Shown: positions 6,562 to 13,167 of the stretch, piece by piece | How positions within the stretch are numbered: the first letter of the stretch is position 1 | Layout of the letters: each line of letters begins with the position of its first letter | DNA from: Treponema sp. UBA4326 | GTDB taxonomy: Bacteria; Spirochaetota; Spirochaetia; Treponematales; Treponemataceae | Length of the DNA: 13,617 nt | Assembly: GCA_002393835.1 (NCBI GenBank) | Contig: DGTW01000347.1 | Span: 1 to 13,617 of the forward strand | Direction: 5' to 3' | Notes under the pieces: generated by a model | Databases searched by the model: none | What the model saw: only the letters and a program-made list of their open reading frames with translations | What the model was told of the DNA's origin: nothing | Translations under genes and position numbers: made by a program

Positions 6562-6680
6562 GCGTTAGGCTATGGAGCACCGTAGTTCCGAAGCGAACAA
6601 AGAGAGCGTAGGAATGAAGCGACAGCAGAAGTGCGGAACAGCCGACCCGAAAAGAGCGAAGCGACTGTAGGGTAACGCCC
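6562..6680 (-). repeat. Dispersed hairpin repeat, copy in minus orientation
   Basis: Read on the minus strand it begins GGGCGTTACCC, then a loop region, GGGTCGGCTGTTCCGC, tgtcgcttcattcc, and ttcgcttcggaactacgg, ending near tagcctaacgc. The order matches the other copies although the hairpin is longer and looser (ACCC with GGGT). It begins just after the stop of the RQC-domain gene. A 64-codon open frame that reads through it (6488-6682) has no SD or recognisable protein and is not called. The remaining 6447-6561 holds no gene I can support. Confidence 0.7.
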
Positions 6681-6686
6681 AAATAT

Positions 6687-7295
6687 TTATTCTTGTTCTT
6701 GCTTGTTCTTACCCCGAATCCGATTTATCACCCCGTCGATTTTGCCCGAAAATTTCTTTACTTCAACGGTCTTCCATTCTTCAAGAAGCGGAATAAAACT
6801 TTCGTCACCGTTCTCCGCAATTTTATCCAGAAGAAGCAGAATGACCTGACGGTTCCGGGTTTTCAGAATCTCAATGAAAGCCTTTTGCCTCTCCAAATCT
6901 GAAATCTCACTCGTAATCTCACGAAAGTTGGTAAAAAGCTCGTTCGTGTAAGTCTCTATCTCGATTACCCAACCAGCGGGGGTAAACACAATAAGCGGAA
7001 GTTTCTTCGAATATTCAACAGCAAGATAGTTGTGCTCAATCGCCCAGTCCACACGATTCGAGACTTCCTCTGCCGAAAGTTCGGAAAACGCACCATACGC
7101 AGGGCTTTTATCCAGCTGATATTCCAGGATTTTCTTGTCCTTAGAGCCTTTCAGAATCTTAGTAAGCATCGACCTTCCGCCAGTCGCAATAATTTCGTCC
7201 GCAGCACGGAGAATCACACGCAATTCTTCATCTGAGAGTTTTCGGATTTTTCCGCTGTCGAGAGTGTAAGGGAATCGTTTTTGGTTTTGGGACAT
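6687..7295 (-). CDS. RQC-domain (RQC-minor type) DNA-binding protein
   Basis: A 202-residue protein starting at ATG 7295, with AAGGAG well placed upstream. The first 120 residues match the RQC winged-helix domain of stand-alone 'RQC-minor' proteins: LSDEELRVILRAADEIIATG, GRSMLTKILKGSKDKKILEY, then LSAEEVSNRVDWAIEHNYLA, and LPLIVFTPAGWVIEIETYTN. RQC domains bind DNA structures in RecQ helicases, but no helicase domain is attached here. The C-terminal part (LERQKAFIEILKTRNRQVIL and onwards) is helical and HEAT-like: it is organised around 'leucine-rich, repair of one unit' and may bind partners. Function is probably DNA-structure recognition; the pathway is unknown. Confidence 0.8.
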   Translation of the reverse strand: MSQNQKRFPYTLDSGKIRKLSDEELRVILRAADEIIATGGRSMLTKILKGSKDKKILEYQLDKSPAYGAFSELSAEEVSNRVDWAIEHNYLAVEYSKKLPLIVFTPAGWVIEIETYTNELFTNFREITSEISDLERQKAFIEILKTRNRQVILLLLDKIAENGDESFIPLLEEWKTVEVKKFSGKIDGVINRIRGKNKQEQE

Positions 7296-7384
7296 TTTCG
7301 GGATCTCCTTAAGGTAATTTCTGGAAAAATTATAGCACGGGCAAAGATTTTTAGATACGCTGGACAGGATAAGGAGATAGGGTT

Positions 7385-7495
7385 GGGTGCAACCGCCTGA
7401 AGGCGGTCGGGCTATCCGCCGTTCCGCTAACGCTCCATTCCTCCGCTACGCTTCGGAACGCTTTGCGCGGCTACTATCCCTTGCACTTGAGGATG
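7385..7495 (+). repeat. Dispersed hairpin repeat, copy 2
   Basis: Starts GGGTGCA, then hairpin accgcc/ggcggt (7392-7397 with 7402-7407), gtcgggctatccgc, gttccgctaacgctccattc, and a tail tactatcccttgcacttg. Block by block it matches the copy at 2077. It fills the space between the RQC gene start and the 3' end of the XRE gene at 7540. Confidence 0.8.
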
Positions 7496-7539
7496 CTCAT
7501 CTCTCCGAAGTATACGGAAATTATTTTAGACATTAAGTA

Positions 7540-7881
7540 TCATTTCAACGCTTCAAAAATATCTTTCCGTAAGAAATCGTGCAAATCCGTTTTCAATTTT
7601 GAGTATAGTTTTTCTGTCAATTCTTCCGAAAATTGCTCTCCTTTTGAGTTTATGACATTTTCTTTGCAACCATTTTTATCAAAAATCTGCATGGGCTCAA
7701 CTTCAAGCAAATTTGCGATTTGTTCTATAGTTTCTGGAGATGGGAAATATTTTCCGTTCTCAATGCTATTTATGTAGTTGGAACTTTTTCCGATTTCAAG
7801 AGCTAAGTCGATTTGTCGCAAGCCTTTCTTTTTTCTCAAGTATTTTAAATTATTGATGAAAACTTGCCTTAAACTTTCCAT
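7540..7881 (-). CDS. XRE-family HTH transcriptional regulator (second of the paralogous pair)
   Basis: A 113-residue protein with an N-terminal Cro/C1-type helix-turn-helix: LKYLRKKKGLRQIDLALEIG, KSSNYINSIENGKYFPSPET, IEQIANLLEVEPMQIF. The C-terminus (SEELTEKLYSKLKTDLHDFL) is helical and may dimerise. It is a paralogue of the regulator at 3264, sharing the same opening and overall plan. No SD is seen; CATAAT lies 7 nt before the ATG. It is divergent from a truncated lipoprotein gene, paralleling the first pair, where the XRE gene is divergent from an exported protein. Confidence 0.85.
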   Translation of the reverse strand: MESLRQVFINNLKYLRKKKGLRQIDLALEIGKSSNYINSIENGKYFPSPETIEQIANLLEVEPMQIFDKNGCKENVINSKGEQFSEELTEKLYSKLKTDLHDFLRKDIFEALK

Positions 7882-7912
7882 AACTCATATTATGACAATG
7901 TTTTAAATGTCT

Positions 7913-7961
7913 CATACATCTAAAATAAGGATATACAAAACTAATATTATTGACATACATC
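7913..7961. promoter_or_regulatory. Direct repeats in the XRE/lipoprotein divergent region
   Basis: CATACATC occurs at 7913-7920 and again at 7954-7961, each followed by an AT-rich TA(t)AAA stretch. The copies start 41 bp apart, close to four helical turns. They lie between the divergent XRE and lipoprotein starts, the second overlapping the -35 to -10 spacer of the lipoprotein promoter. They may be binding sites of the XRE regulator; this is inferred from position only. Confidence 0.3.
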
Positions 7962-7978
7962 TATAAAAGCAGTATTTT
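7950..7978 (+). promoter_or_regulatory. Promoter of the lipoprotein gene
   Basis: A consensus -35 TTGACA (7950-7955) is followed after exactly 17 bp by TATTTT (7973-7978), giving a leader of about 85 nt before the ATG at 8070. The leader contains AAACATTT-N5-AAATGTTT (about 8022-8042), a small AT-rich inverted repeat that could form a weak stem. Confidence 0.55.
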
Positions 7979-8069
7979 ATAATTGAAAATAGATATTTTT
8001 TTTCTATATTCACATCAAAACATTTATTTTAAATGTTTTTACTTACATAAAAAAGTAAAGGAGCCTTTT

Positions 8070-8288
8070 ATGAAAAAAAATTCAATTTTTAAATGCTGGA
8101 TTTGTTTATTCGCTTTACTCGCTACATTTGCGCTTGTTGGATGTTCAAATGATGATGACAACAATAGCGGAGATGGAAGTCAAAGTACGACTGTACTTTC
8201 TGGAAAAACTTATACCAACGCTGATTCCGATGGCGAGGGAGGTGTTTACACTAACTGTATGGGTTGCACGGCTTTTTTCTGTTTTTAG
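8070..8288 (+). pseudogene. Lipoprotein gene, 3' part lost at a repeat
   Basis: Starts at ATG 8070 with AAAGGAG upstream. The product opens MKKNSIFKCWICLFALLATF followed by ALVGC, a signal peptide with a clear lipobox (LVGC, Cys at about 25), then an Asp/Asn/Ser-rich linker (SNDDDNNSGDGSQS) typical of spirochaete surface lipoproteins, and the start of a domain (LSGKTYTNADSDGEGGVYT). At 8261 it runs into a dispersed repeat and stops 27 bp later, for 72 residues in all. The stub would be exported and lipidated but lacks its functional domain, so I treat it as broken. Promoter and SD remain intact. Confidence 0.7.
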
Positions 8289-8336
8289 GACACGAAAGAC
8301 GCATAGCCGTTCCTAAGCGACTGTTGTGGAACGCCC
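8261..8336 (-). repeat. Dispersed hairpin repeat at a gene-break point
   Basis: On the minus strand it begins GGGCGTTCC, followed by a loop, GGAACGGCTATGCG and a divergent remainder. The stem is GTTCC/GGAAC with a 14-nt loop. It shares CAGTCGCTT with the copy at 6562-6680. Its left end lies in the truncated lipoprotein gene and its right end replaces the first codons of the DUF4258 gene. Confidence 0.6.
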
Positions 8337-8613
8337 TGTATTTTTATTGAGATATGGACAACTTCGGCTAAATGAACGGAACATTTCGATTGATGATGTT
8401 ATGAACGCAATTGACAACGGTGAAATTATCGAACAATATCCAAAAGATTTTCCTTTTCCAAGTTGTCTGATTCTAGGACTTTCTATAAAAAATGTTTATA
8501 TTCATATAGTCGTAAGCATGCATGATGAAAAGATTTATCTGATAACGGCATATGTACCTAGTACAGACAAATGGGAATCTGATTTAAAAACTCGCAAAGG
8601 AGGCAACAAATAA
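8326..8613 (+). pseudogene. DUF4258 toxin-like protein, 5' end replaced by repeat
   Basis: The frame gives RLNERNISIDDVMNAIDNGE, IIEQYPKDFPFPSCLILGLS, then HIVVSMHDEKIYLITAYVPS and DKWESDLKTRK. This is the DUF4258 family, small proteins commonly encoded next to YgiT/MqsA-type antitoxins. The conserved part is complete from about RLNERNIS on, but the usual 15-20 residue N-terminal helix with its own ATG is missing. The open frame instead starts from a GTG inside the repeat (8326) with no SD. It ends with TAA overlapping the next gene. It is probably not translated efficiently, although a GTG start could still give a near-complete product. Confidence 0.75.
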
Positions 8614-8837
8614 AATGCATTCGCTGTGGAAACGAGACTTATAAAAGCACAACTACAGAAGCTGTTGAATTGGGAACGGGTGTTCTTGTAATCAGAAATA
8701 TTCCTTGTTATAAATGTGAGATGTGTGATGAAATTCATTTTACTGGTGATGTAGTTAAACAATTGGAGCAAATCATTGCTGCGGCAAAACAACGAATGGA
8801 GCAACTTTCCGTAGTTGATTACTCTATGGCCGCTTAA
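8610..8837 (+). CDS. YgiT/MqsA-type zinc-finger antitoxin with an AUA in start position
   Basis: The frame from 8610 reads (I/M)KCIRCGNETYKSTTTEAVEL then GVLVIRNIPCYKCEMC, HFTGDVVKQLEQIIAAAKQR and VVDYSMAA: 75 codons plus stop. CxxC at residues 3-6 and the CYKCEMC cluster are the YgiT-type zinc finger; the C-terminal half matches the usual antitoxin helix. The codon before KCIRC is ATA rather than ATG, yet AGGAGG lies exactly 6 nt upstream of it, the ideal place for a start. No ATG, GTG or TTG is available that keeps the first CxxC. Either ATG has mutated to ATA or AUA initiates weakly. It overlaps the stop of the DUF4258 gene, as expected for a TA pair. Confidence 0.75.
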   Translation: MKCIRCGNETYKSTTTEAVELGTGVLVIRNIPCYKCEMCDEIHFTGDVVKQLEQIIAAAKQRMEQLSVVDYSMAA

Positions 8838-8853
8838 TTTTAACAGCCAGATT

Positions 8854-10113
8854 TCAAATCTCCCCCTCAATTTCCGAGGCAATCGTTGGGTTCACAATTC
8901 TCATGGCACATTCTTCAGACTCGGTGAAGCCCAAAAAGTTGATATTTCCATACCACAAAACTTTTTCATCAATGATTGCGATTTTTTGGGAAATGTTTTC
9001 TTTCTGTACAACTGTAATGCCTGCGTTTTCGAGAAGATTTAAGCATGTTTGTAGTTTTTTGTATTTCGCTTCATCTGTCGGCTTTCGTACAAAAATCTGA
9101 ATTCCAACTCCACTGGTAAGAAGCTTTGATGCAAGTAGTTTAAAAGTTTGAGTTTCAGATTTTGATAGATATAGTGCAGTTATGATGATTCTGTTTTTCG
9201 TCCCCACAATGTCTTTTTCAAAAATAGGACGATAATCTTCTACAGAAAACAATTTTGAAGCAACATCATTCTCTTTTATATCTTCGCTACATGATTCAGA
9301 TTTTATCGTATATCCAAGTTGCTTGTAGCCTTTTAAGCGGTTCTGATACATTCGGTCAAAAACAGGTATCCTAAAATCAACATAGTCGTAAATCCTAACA
9401 TCTTCTTTTCCGTCAAAATTTCTGTGAAGCCGACCACAATATTGAGCAAGTGTTCCTTTCCAAGAGAATGGCATAGCAAGCATGAGAGTGTCAATTCGAG
9501 GGTAATCAAAACCTTCCCCCGCATATTTTCCAGTCGCAAGAATTATCAGCGTTTCATCGGTCGATATAGAATTCAATTTTTCAAGCAATTCTTTCTTTTG
9601 CTTTTGTGTTCCTCGGCCTGTTATCAGAATCACATTTTTCGCACAATCAACCAACTGTTTCTGAAGCGTTTTCAAATGTTCTATTCTGTCCGAAAAAATC
9701 AGAGGTGTTCTTCCTTCCGAAACAGCATTTTTCACATCCTCAATAATCAGATTGTTTCTTGCTTCATTTGAAACAAGATTTTCATAATATTCGTTTATCT
9801 TAGGATTTTCACTGTCACTATTTATCTGCACATAATGAAAACTCGAAAACCTCGGAACTAGATAATGAGCAAAATTCTGACTTTGATTCATCTGCTTTGC
9901 GGTCGTTGAATACAAAATCTGCCCGCACTGATAGAAAATGATTTTCTGATGTCCGTCTCGGCGAATTGGTGTCGCCGTCAGTCCGTAAACATACTTCACC
10001 CTAAAACTCGCAACAAGATTTTCCGTCGTGAATGCAGAAACATGATGGCACTCGTCCACAATCAACATTCCGTATTTTTGGGTACGAGGTTTCACTTCGT
10101 CAGATTTTTTTTG
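8854..10113 (-). pseudogene. C-terminal fragment of TOTE-type primase-helicase (SF2 helicase + PLD-like domain)
   Basis: The frame reads KYGMLIVDECHHVSAFTTEN (DEAH-like motif II), GLTATPIRRDG (motif III region), LIFSDRIEHLKTLQKQL, ATGKYAGEGFDYPRIDTLML and LAQYCGRLHRNFDGK (motifs V and VI). These make up the rear of helicase lobe 1 and all of lobe 2. The last 120 residues are phospholipase-D-like (GTKNRIIITALYLSK, QKIAIIDEKVLWYGNINFLG), where the usual H-x-K is Q-K, so nuclease activity is doubtful. Walker A and everything before it are missing: upstream of KPRTQKYG the frame enters a dispersed repeat (10113) and stops at 10165. The only start is a GTG at 10095 without SD. The matching N-terminal fragment lies at 11279-11701, collinear. 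A 413-aa ATPase-dead product is possible but unlikely. Confidence 0.85.
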
Positions 10114-10214
10114 GGCGTTCCCGCCGCATGCGGCGGTCGGGCTTTTCGGGGTTCCGCTATCGCTTCATTGCTACGCAACGGCTAACGCCGCCCCTACAAT
10201 CCCTAACGCTAAAA
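10113..10214 (+). repeat. Dispersed hairpin repeat, copy 3, abutting the helicase fragment
   Basis: GGGCGTTC, then a perfect 16-nt palindrome ccgccgcatgcggcgg (10121-10136), gtcgggcttttcgggg, ttccgctatcgcttcattgc, and a tail cctacaatccctaacgct. It starts at the exact point where the helicase coding sequence loses homology and ends 2 bp before the stop codon of the NYN gene. Confidence 0.85.
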
Positions 10215-10216
10215 AA

Positions 10217-11158
10217 CTATTGGGATAGGCGGATTTTTTCTGCTCCAATTTGGGTCTTATCTATATCAAACTCATTAGGAAATGCTTTTTCAATAGTTGT
10301 CGCAACCTTACCATGAAGTTTTATCCCTGTTTTGGTTTTTAGTAAAAGACCAACTTGTGATAAAAGGACAAATTCGTTTTTTCCGTTACAAGAATTATTT
10401 TGCTTTTCTTTTATAGCTTCCAATAATTGCTCTTTTGTAAACGGATCTTTTGGTGCTGATGCATTTTGGTCAGAATTTTTATTTTTAACAATACTTTTTT
10501 TTGAAAAAATTGCAGTTTCATTTTTACTAGAAGTGTCTAAATCAGATTTTTCAAAGCTTCCAGTATAATCAATAAAAATACTTTTGATTTTTTCATCAAC
10601 ACGTTCAAGCCGAAGACTTTCAATATTTTCTCTGATATTAGAAATATCAAGCAATGTCTGTGCCGTTTGTGTAATTCCTAATTCATTATCTTCAAAATCT
10701 ATATAAACGACGAAAGTCTTTACCGCCTCTGAAGAAAGTCCTTTTAGCAATGGAACAAAATCAGAATCACCAGCAAGCAAAACAAGATAATCATATTTAT
10801 CATCGTTATAGTAATCTCGTGTTGCAAAGAAGACTAGATTCGTATCAACAGCATCTTCTTTTAATCCGCCTGAGACTTTTTGTCTAAGAGGTGTTGCATG
10901 TTTTGTGATACCTGCATGTTCCATGGAATTAAAAAGATAATCTCTTTCTGGATCTGTCGTTTTTATGCCCGTTCCAACAAAAAACTGAGATTTTAAAATA
11001 CAAATTTTTTGTTCTTCCTTTGAAATTCTGTCTTTTATAAATTCGATAAGCCTATCCCAATCGATAGTTTTTCCGAATTTCTTAGCCAAATATTTATGTA
11101 TATGAACAGTAAAATTACCGTCAATATACAAGTTTGCCTTGATTTTTTCATCGCTCAT
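10217..11158 (-). CDS. NYN-domain ribonuclease-like protein with C-terminal OST-HTH (LOTUS) domain
   Basis: About 313 residues from ATG 11158, chosen because GGAG lies 6 nt upstream; longer in-frame ATGs up to 11236 have no SD. MSDEKIKANLYIDGNFTVHI carries the first NYN aspartate, and YDYLVLLAGDSDFVPLLKGL is the second acidic motif (D-x-D). NYN proteins are PIN-like folds often acting on RNA. The C-terminal 75 residues (DPFTKEQLLEAIKEKQ, EFVLLSQVGLLLKTKTGIKL, TIEKAFPNEFDIDK) read as an OST-HTH/LOTUS domain, which binds RNA in other proteins; this pairing is known in bacteria. A Ser/Lys-rich linker joins them. The gene sits between the two halves of the split TOTE gene, on the same strand, in place of its missing middle. 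Confidence 0.82.
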   Translation of the reverse strand: MSDEKIKANLYIDGNFTVHIHKYLAKKFGKTIDWDRLIEFIKDRISKEEQKICILKSQFFVGTGIKTTDPERDYLFNSMEHAGITKHATPLRQKVSGGLKEDAVDTNLVFFATRDYYNDDKYDYLVLLAGDSDFVPLLKGLSSEAVKTFVVYIDFEDNELGITQTAQTLLDISNIRENIESLRLERVDEKIKSIFIDYTGSFEKSDLDTSSKNETAIFSKKSIVKNKNSDQNASAPKDPFTKEQLLEAIKEKQNNSCNGKNEFVLLSQVGLLLKTKTGIKLHGKVATTIEKAFPNEFDIDKTQIGAEKIRLSQ

Positions 11159-11278
11159 AATCATCTCCATATCAGCGAAATTATAAAGTATAAAATCCTT
11201 ATAGATTTCATTTACGAAAAACGAAACTTTCAGCACAAAGAATCGCTAATCGCTATTCATAATATAATCAAAGCAATT

Positions 11279-11701
11279 CTAATTGACAAGGTAACTATCA
11301 TCCAATTTCACTGGCGATTTATAAGGGCAAGTCGCACAGGAATATTTCTTTAAGTCGCATTTTTCTACAACCCATTTATTTGCACAGACTGGTGAATATC
11401 CACTTCTCCCTGATTTTGTATTATACCAGCGAAGCGCAAAAACATCTTGCCGACCGACAAAAAGTGATTTATACAGGTTAATTTTTTCTTGGGGTGTACT
11501 TTTTCGGGAAACGAGTCTTTGATTGTCCAACACTACAGATTGCTCTTGCAAGACAGATTCACGAACTTCTTTTTGTTGTTGGATTTTTGACATTTTTTGA
11601 AGTAGGAAATCTTTCACCTCTCTTTGGTTATCAGCAAGTTGCATGAGAAGTGAAATCAAATCTTCTTTTGAAAGGGATGCAAGATACTCTTTTAGGGGCA
11701 C
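11279..11701 (-). pseudogene. N-terminal fragment of TOTE-type AEP primase-helicase
   Basis: The first 60 residues are helical and coiled-coil-like (LKEYLASLSKEDLISLLMQL). Then comes TPQEKINLYKSLFVGRQDVF followed by ALRWYNTKSGRSGYSPVCAN, KWVVEKCDLKKYSCATCPYK and KLDDSYL. This is the opening of the archaeo-eukaryotic-primase domain of TOTE conflict-system proteins, including its Cys-rich part. The frame stops at 11279, right after DDSYLVN, where the family would continue into the primase catalytic core. The missing core and helicase motif I are several hundred residues. It starts with GTG at 11701 directly behind a strong extended -10, without SD. Function is lost unless the pieces act in trans, which the missing middle makes unlikely. 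Confidence 0.82.
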
Positions 11702-11706
11702 GGTTT

Positions 11707-11736
11707 ATTATAGCACAAGATATCAATGTCTATCAA
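11707..11736 (-). promoter_or_regulatory. Promoter of the TOTE N-terminal fragment
   Basis: On the minus strand TTGATA (11731-11736) and an extended -10, TGCTATAAT (11707-11715), lie 18 bp apart. The -10 ends 5 nt before the GTG start, so transcription would begin at or next to the start codon, giving a leaderless mRNA. Confidence 0.6.
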
Positions 11737-11762
11737 AACGCAGATTGTTTTATTCGCATTTT

Positions 11763-12191
11763 TCAATTTATTATTTTATTTTGCTCTACGAAGGCTAAGA
11801 ACTCGGCAGGAGACATAATCCGTACCACAGAATGTTTGTAATCCTGTTGATTTCTCGTAATAATAATGTCCGCTTTTATTTGTTGTGCAACTTCATGCTG
11901 AACAGAATCTTCAAAATCGCTCCAATCAGATTCTAGCGCATTGCGAATACAAACTTCATCAACCCCAGCAACTGAAACAGTCGTCAGAAGATTCCTCATT
12001 ACCGCTTTCGTTGCTTCCATATCATGTAAAGTGCGTTTTGCAATATAAAAAATATCTGTGCAAGAAGCCGCTGAAATGTAAAAATCATATCCCTTGTCAC
12101 AATAAGAAAGGACTGCATTCGATTCATCATAAAAATCAGAATTCGCAAGCATAACATCAAGAACGAGATTTGTATCTAAAAACACAATCAT
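11763..12191 (-). CDS. PIN-domain toxin, VapC-like
   Basis: A 142-residue protein starting MIVFLDTNLVLDVMLANSDF (D6 and N8 are the first PIN active-site block). It continues with ISAASCTDIFYIAKRTLHDM and DWSDFEDSVQHEVAQQIKAD, then IIITRNQQDY, which supplies the later acidic residues. PIN toxins of this kind are Mg-dependent RNases that cut tRNA or rRNA. The ATG at 12191 is chosen because it overlaps the stop of the upstream antitoxin gene (ATGA), the usual vapBC arrangement. A longer frame to 12251 would lie inside the antitoxin gene. All expected catalytic positions appear present, so the toxin is probably active. Confidence 0.85.
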   Translation of the reverse strand: MIVFLDTNLVLDVMLANSDFYDESNAVLSYCDKGYDFYISAASCTDIFYIAKRTLHDMEATKAVMRNLLTTVSVAGVDEVCIRNALESDWSDFEDSVQHEVAQQIKADIIITRNQQDYKHSVVRIMSPAEFLAFVEQNKIIN

Positions 12192-12427
12192 AATCCGTAC
12201 CGCTCCTTTAAACGCTCTTCCCGGATTTCTGCAATACTCGTCGGACGGCATGTTTTTAAAACGCCTTGTATTGCTTGCAGGGCTTTCTGTCGCTCACTTC
12301 CTGCTGAAGTTTTATTCTTGGGTTTATCCACAAGTCGGATTAAAATTTCACTTCCATTGAAATTACGCAAACTGTCATCAATTGCAACAAGCGTGTTACC
12401 ATCGATATATCCGTTTACAGCTACCAT
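12188..12427 (-). CDS. Antitoxin-like protein paired with the PIN toxin
   Basis: A 79-residue protein. The N-terminus MVAVNGYIDGNTLVAIDDSL and SEILIRLVDKP is beta-rich and resembles the MxAVxGxYDG small proteins often found as PIN partners. The C-terminus (RQKALQAIQGVLKTCRPTSI, AEIREERLKERYGL) is a helical toxin-binding tail typical of such antitoxins. An SD, AAAGGGGG, precedes the ATG, and an extended -10 TGATATAAT lies 25 nt upstream, making it the first gene of the unit. It overlaps the toxin gene by 4 bp (ATGA), ensuring coupling. It is expected to neutralise the toxin and autoregulate; the fold assignment is tentative. Confidence 0.75.
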   Translation of the reverse strand: MVAVNGYIDGNTLVAIDDSLRNFNGSEILIRLVDKPKNKTSAGSERQKALQAIQGVLKTCRPTSIAEIREERLKERYGL

Positions 12428-12451
12428 ATCGCACCCCCTTTCTCAAATCTG

Positions 12452-12506
12452 ATTATATCATACCACGATTTAGGGAATTTCGCATTAAGTTAGTAACTTA
12501 TTGACA
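12452..12506 (-). promoter_or_regulatory. Promoter and operator-like palindrome of the VapBC-like pair
   Basis: An extended -10, TGATATAAT (complement of 12452-12460), lies 25 nt before the antitoxin ATG. Upstream at 12483-12506 lies TAAGTTA-G-TAACTTA with flanks, matching the palindrome at 5937-5960 before the ORF6N gene at 22 of 24 positions. It lies just upstream of the -35 position and is a candidate binding site for the antitoxin complex. Confidence 0.55.
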
Positions 12507-12594
12507 TAATAATAGAGTTTTATTTTCTGAACTTTTCCCACACATCAAGCGAAAAACTATTTCGCATAATTTTCTTCTTGCGTCCTTATTTTCA

Positions 12595-12603
12595 TGCTAT
12601 AAT
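12595..12603 (+). promoter_or_regulatory. Extended -10 directly before the glycosylase start
   Basis: TGCTATAAT lies 7 nt before the ATG at 12611, with no SD between them, so the mRNA should begin at the start codon or within a nucleotide or two of it. The same TGCTATAAT occurs before the gene at 11701. Confidence 0.6.
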
Positions 12604-12610
12604 CTCCCCA

Positions 12611-13153
12611 ATGAACTCATCTTCCACCTTCGTCACACATCCGCTCGCCCCAGTCTGGTCACCAGAAAGCACTGTGCTTCTTTTGGGCACAATGCCTTCC
12701 CCTGCAAGCAGAGAAATTGGCTTTTATTATATGCACCCTCAAAACCGATTCTGGCGAGTTCTTCCGGCTGTTTTTGGGGAAAGGCTTTCCTCTACGAATA
12801 ACTCACCCGACACAACATCCGCCATCGCTGAACGAAAAGATTTTATTTTACGGCACAATCTCGCCCTTTGGGATGTTCTAGCCCGCTGCCAGATTGAGGG
12901 AGCCGCTGATTCTTCAATAAAACAGGAAATTCCGAATGATTTTACGGAAATTTTCGCAAATTCAAAAATCCGCCATGTCTTTTTTACCGGGAAAACGGCC
13001 GAAAGTCTCTGGAAAAAGCACTGTGCCAATATTTACGAAAAGCAATTCGGACTTACTTGCACCTGTCTTCCAAGCACAAGCCCGGCAAACGCACACTTCA
13101 CGGTGGAAAAATTGCTTGAGGAATATAAAATTATTAAAAATTATGCAAGTTAG
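12611..13153 (+). CDS. DNA-deoxyinosine glycosylase (UDG superfamily, HDG type)
   Basis: A 180-residue protein. TVLLLGTMPSPASREIGFYY (residues 21-40) and MHPQNRFWRVLPAVFG form the active-site region of the HDG branch of the uracil-DNA-glycosylase superfamily, with the G-T-x-PS and FYYxHPxNxFW motifs. ALWDVLARCQIEGAADSSI is the second conserved segment, and LPSTSPANA (about 154-162) is the C-terminal DNA-intercalation motif. It removes hypoxanthine (deaminated adenine) or uracil from DNA, starting base-excision repair. An in-frame ATG at 12578 is rejected because the promoter's -10 overlaps that stretch. It is transcribed away from the VapBC-like pair and faces the ArsC/Spx-like gene, with 14 bp between the two stops. 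Confidence 0.9.
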   Translation: MNSSSTFVTHPLAPVWSPESTVLLLGTMPSPASREIGFYYMHPQNRFWRVLPAVFGERLSSTNNSPDTTSAIAERKDFILRHNLALWDVLARCQIEGAADSSIKQEIPNDFTEIFANSKIRHVFFTGKTAESLWKKHCANIYEKQFGLTCTCLPSTSPANAHFTVEKLLEEYKIIKNYAS

Positions 13154-13167
13154 AAGCGCTTCGGAAT

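Noticed and set aside
6488-6682. 64-codon open frame on the minus strand
   Set aside because: Lies almost wholly within a dispersed repeat, has no SD and no recognisable protein.
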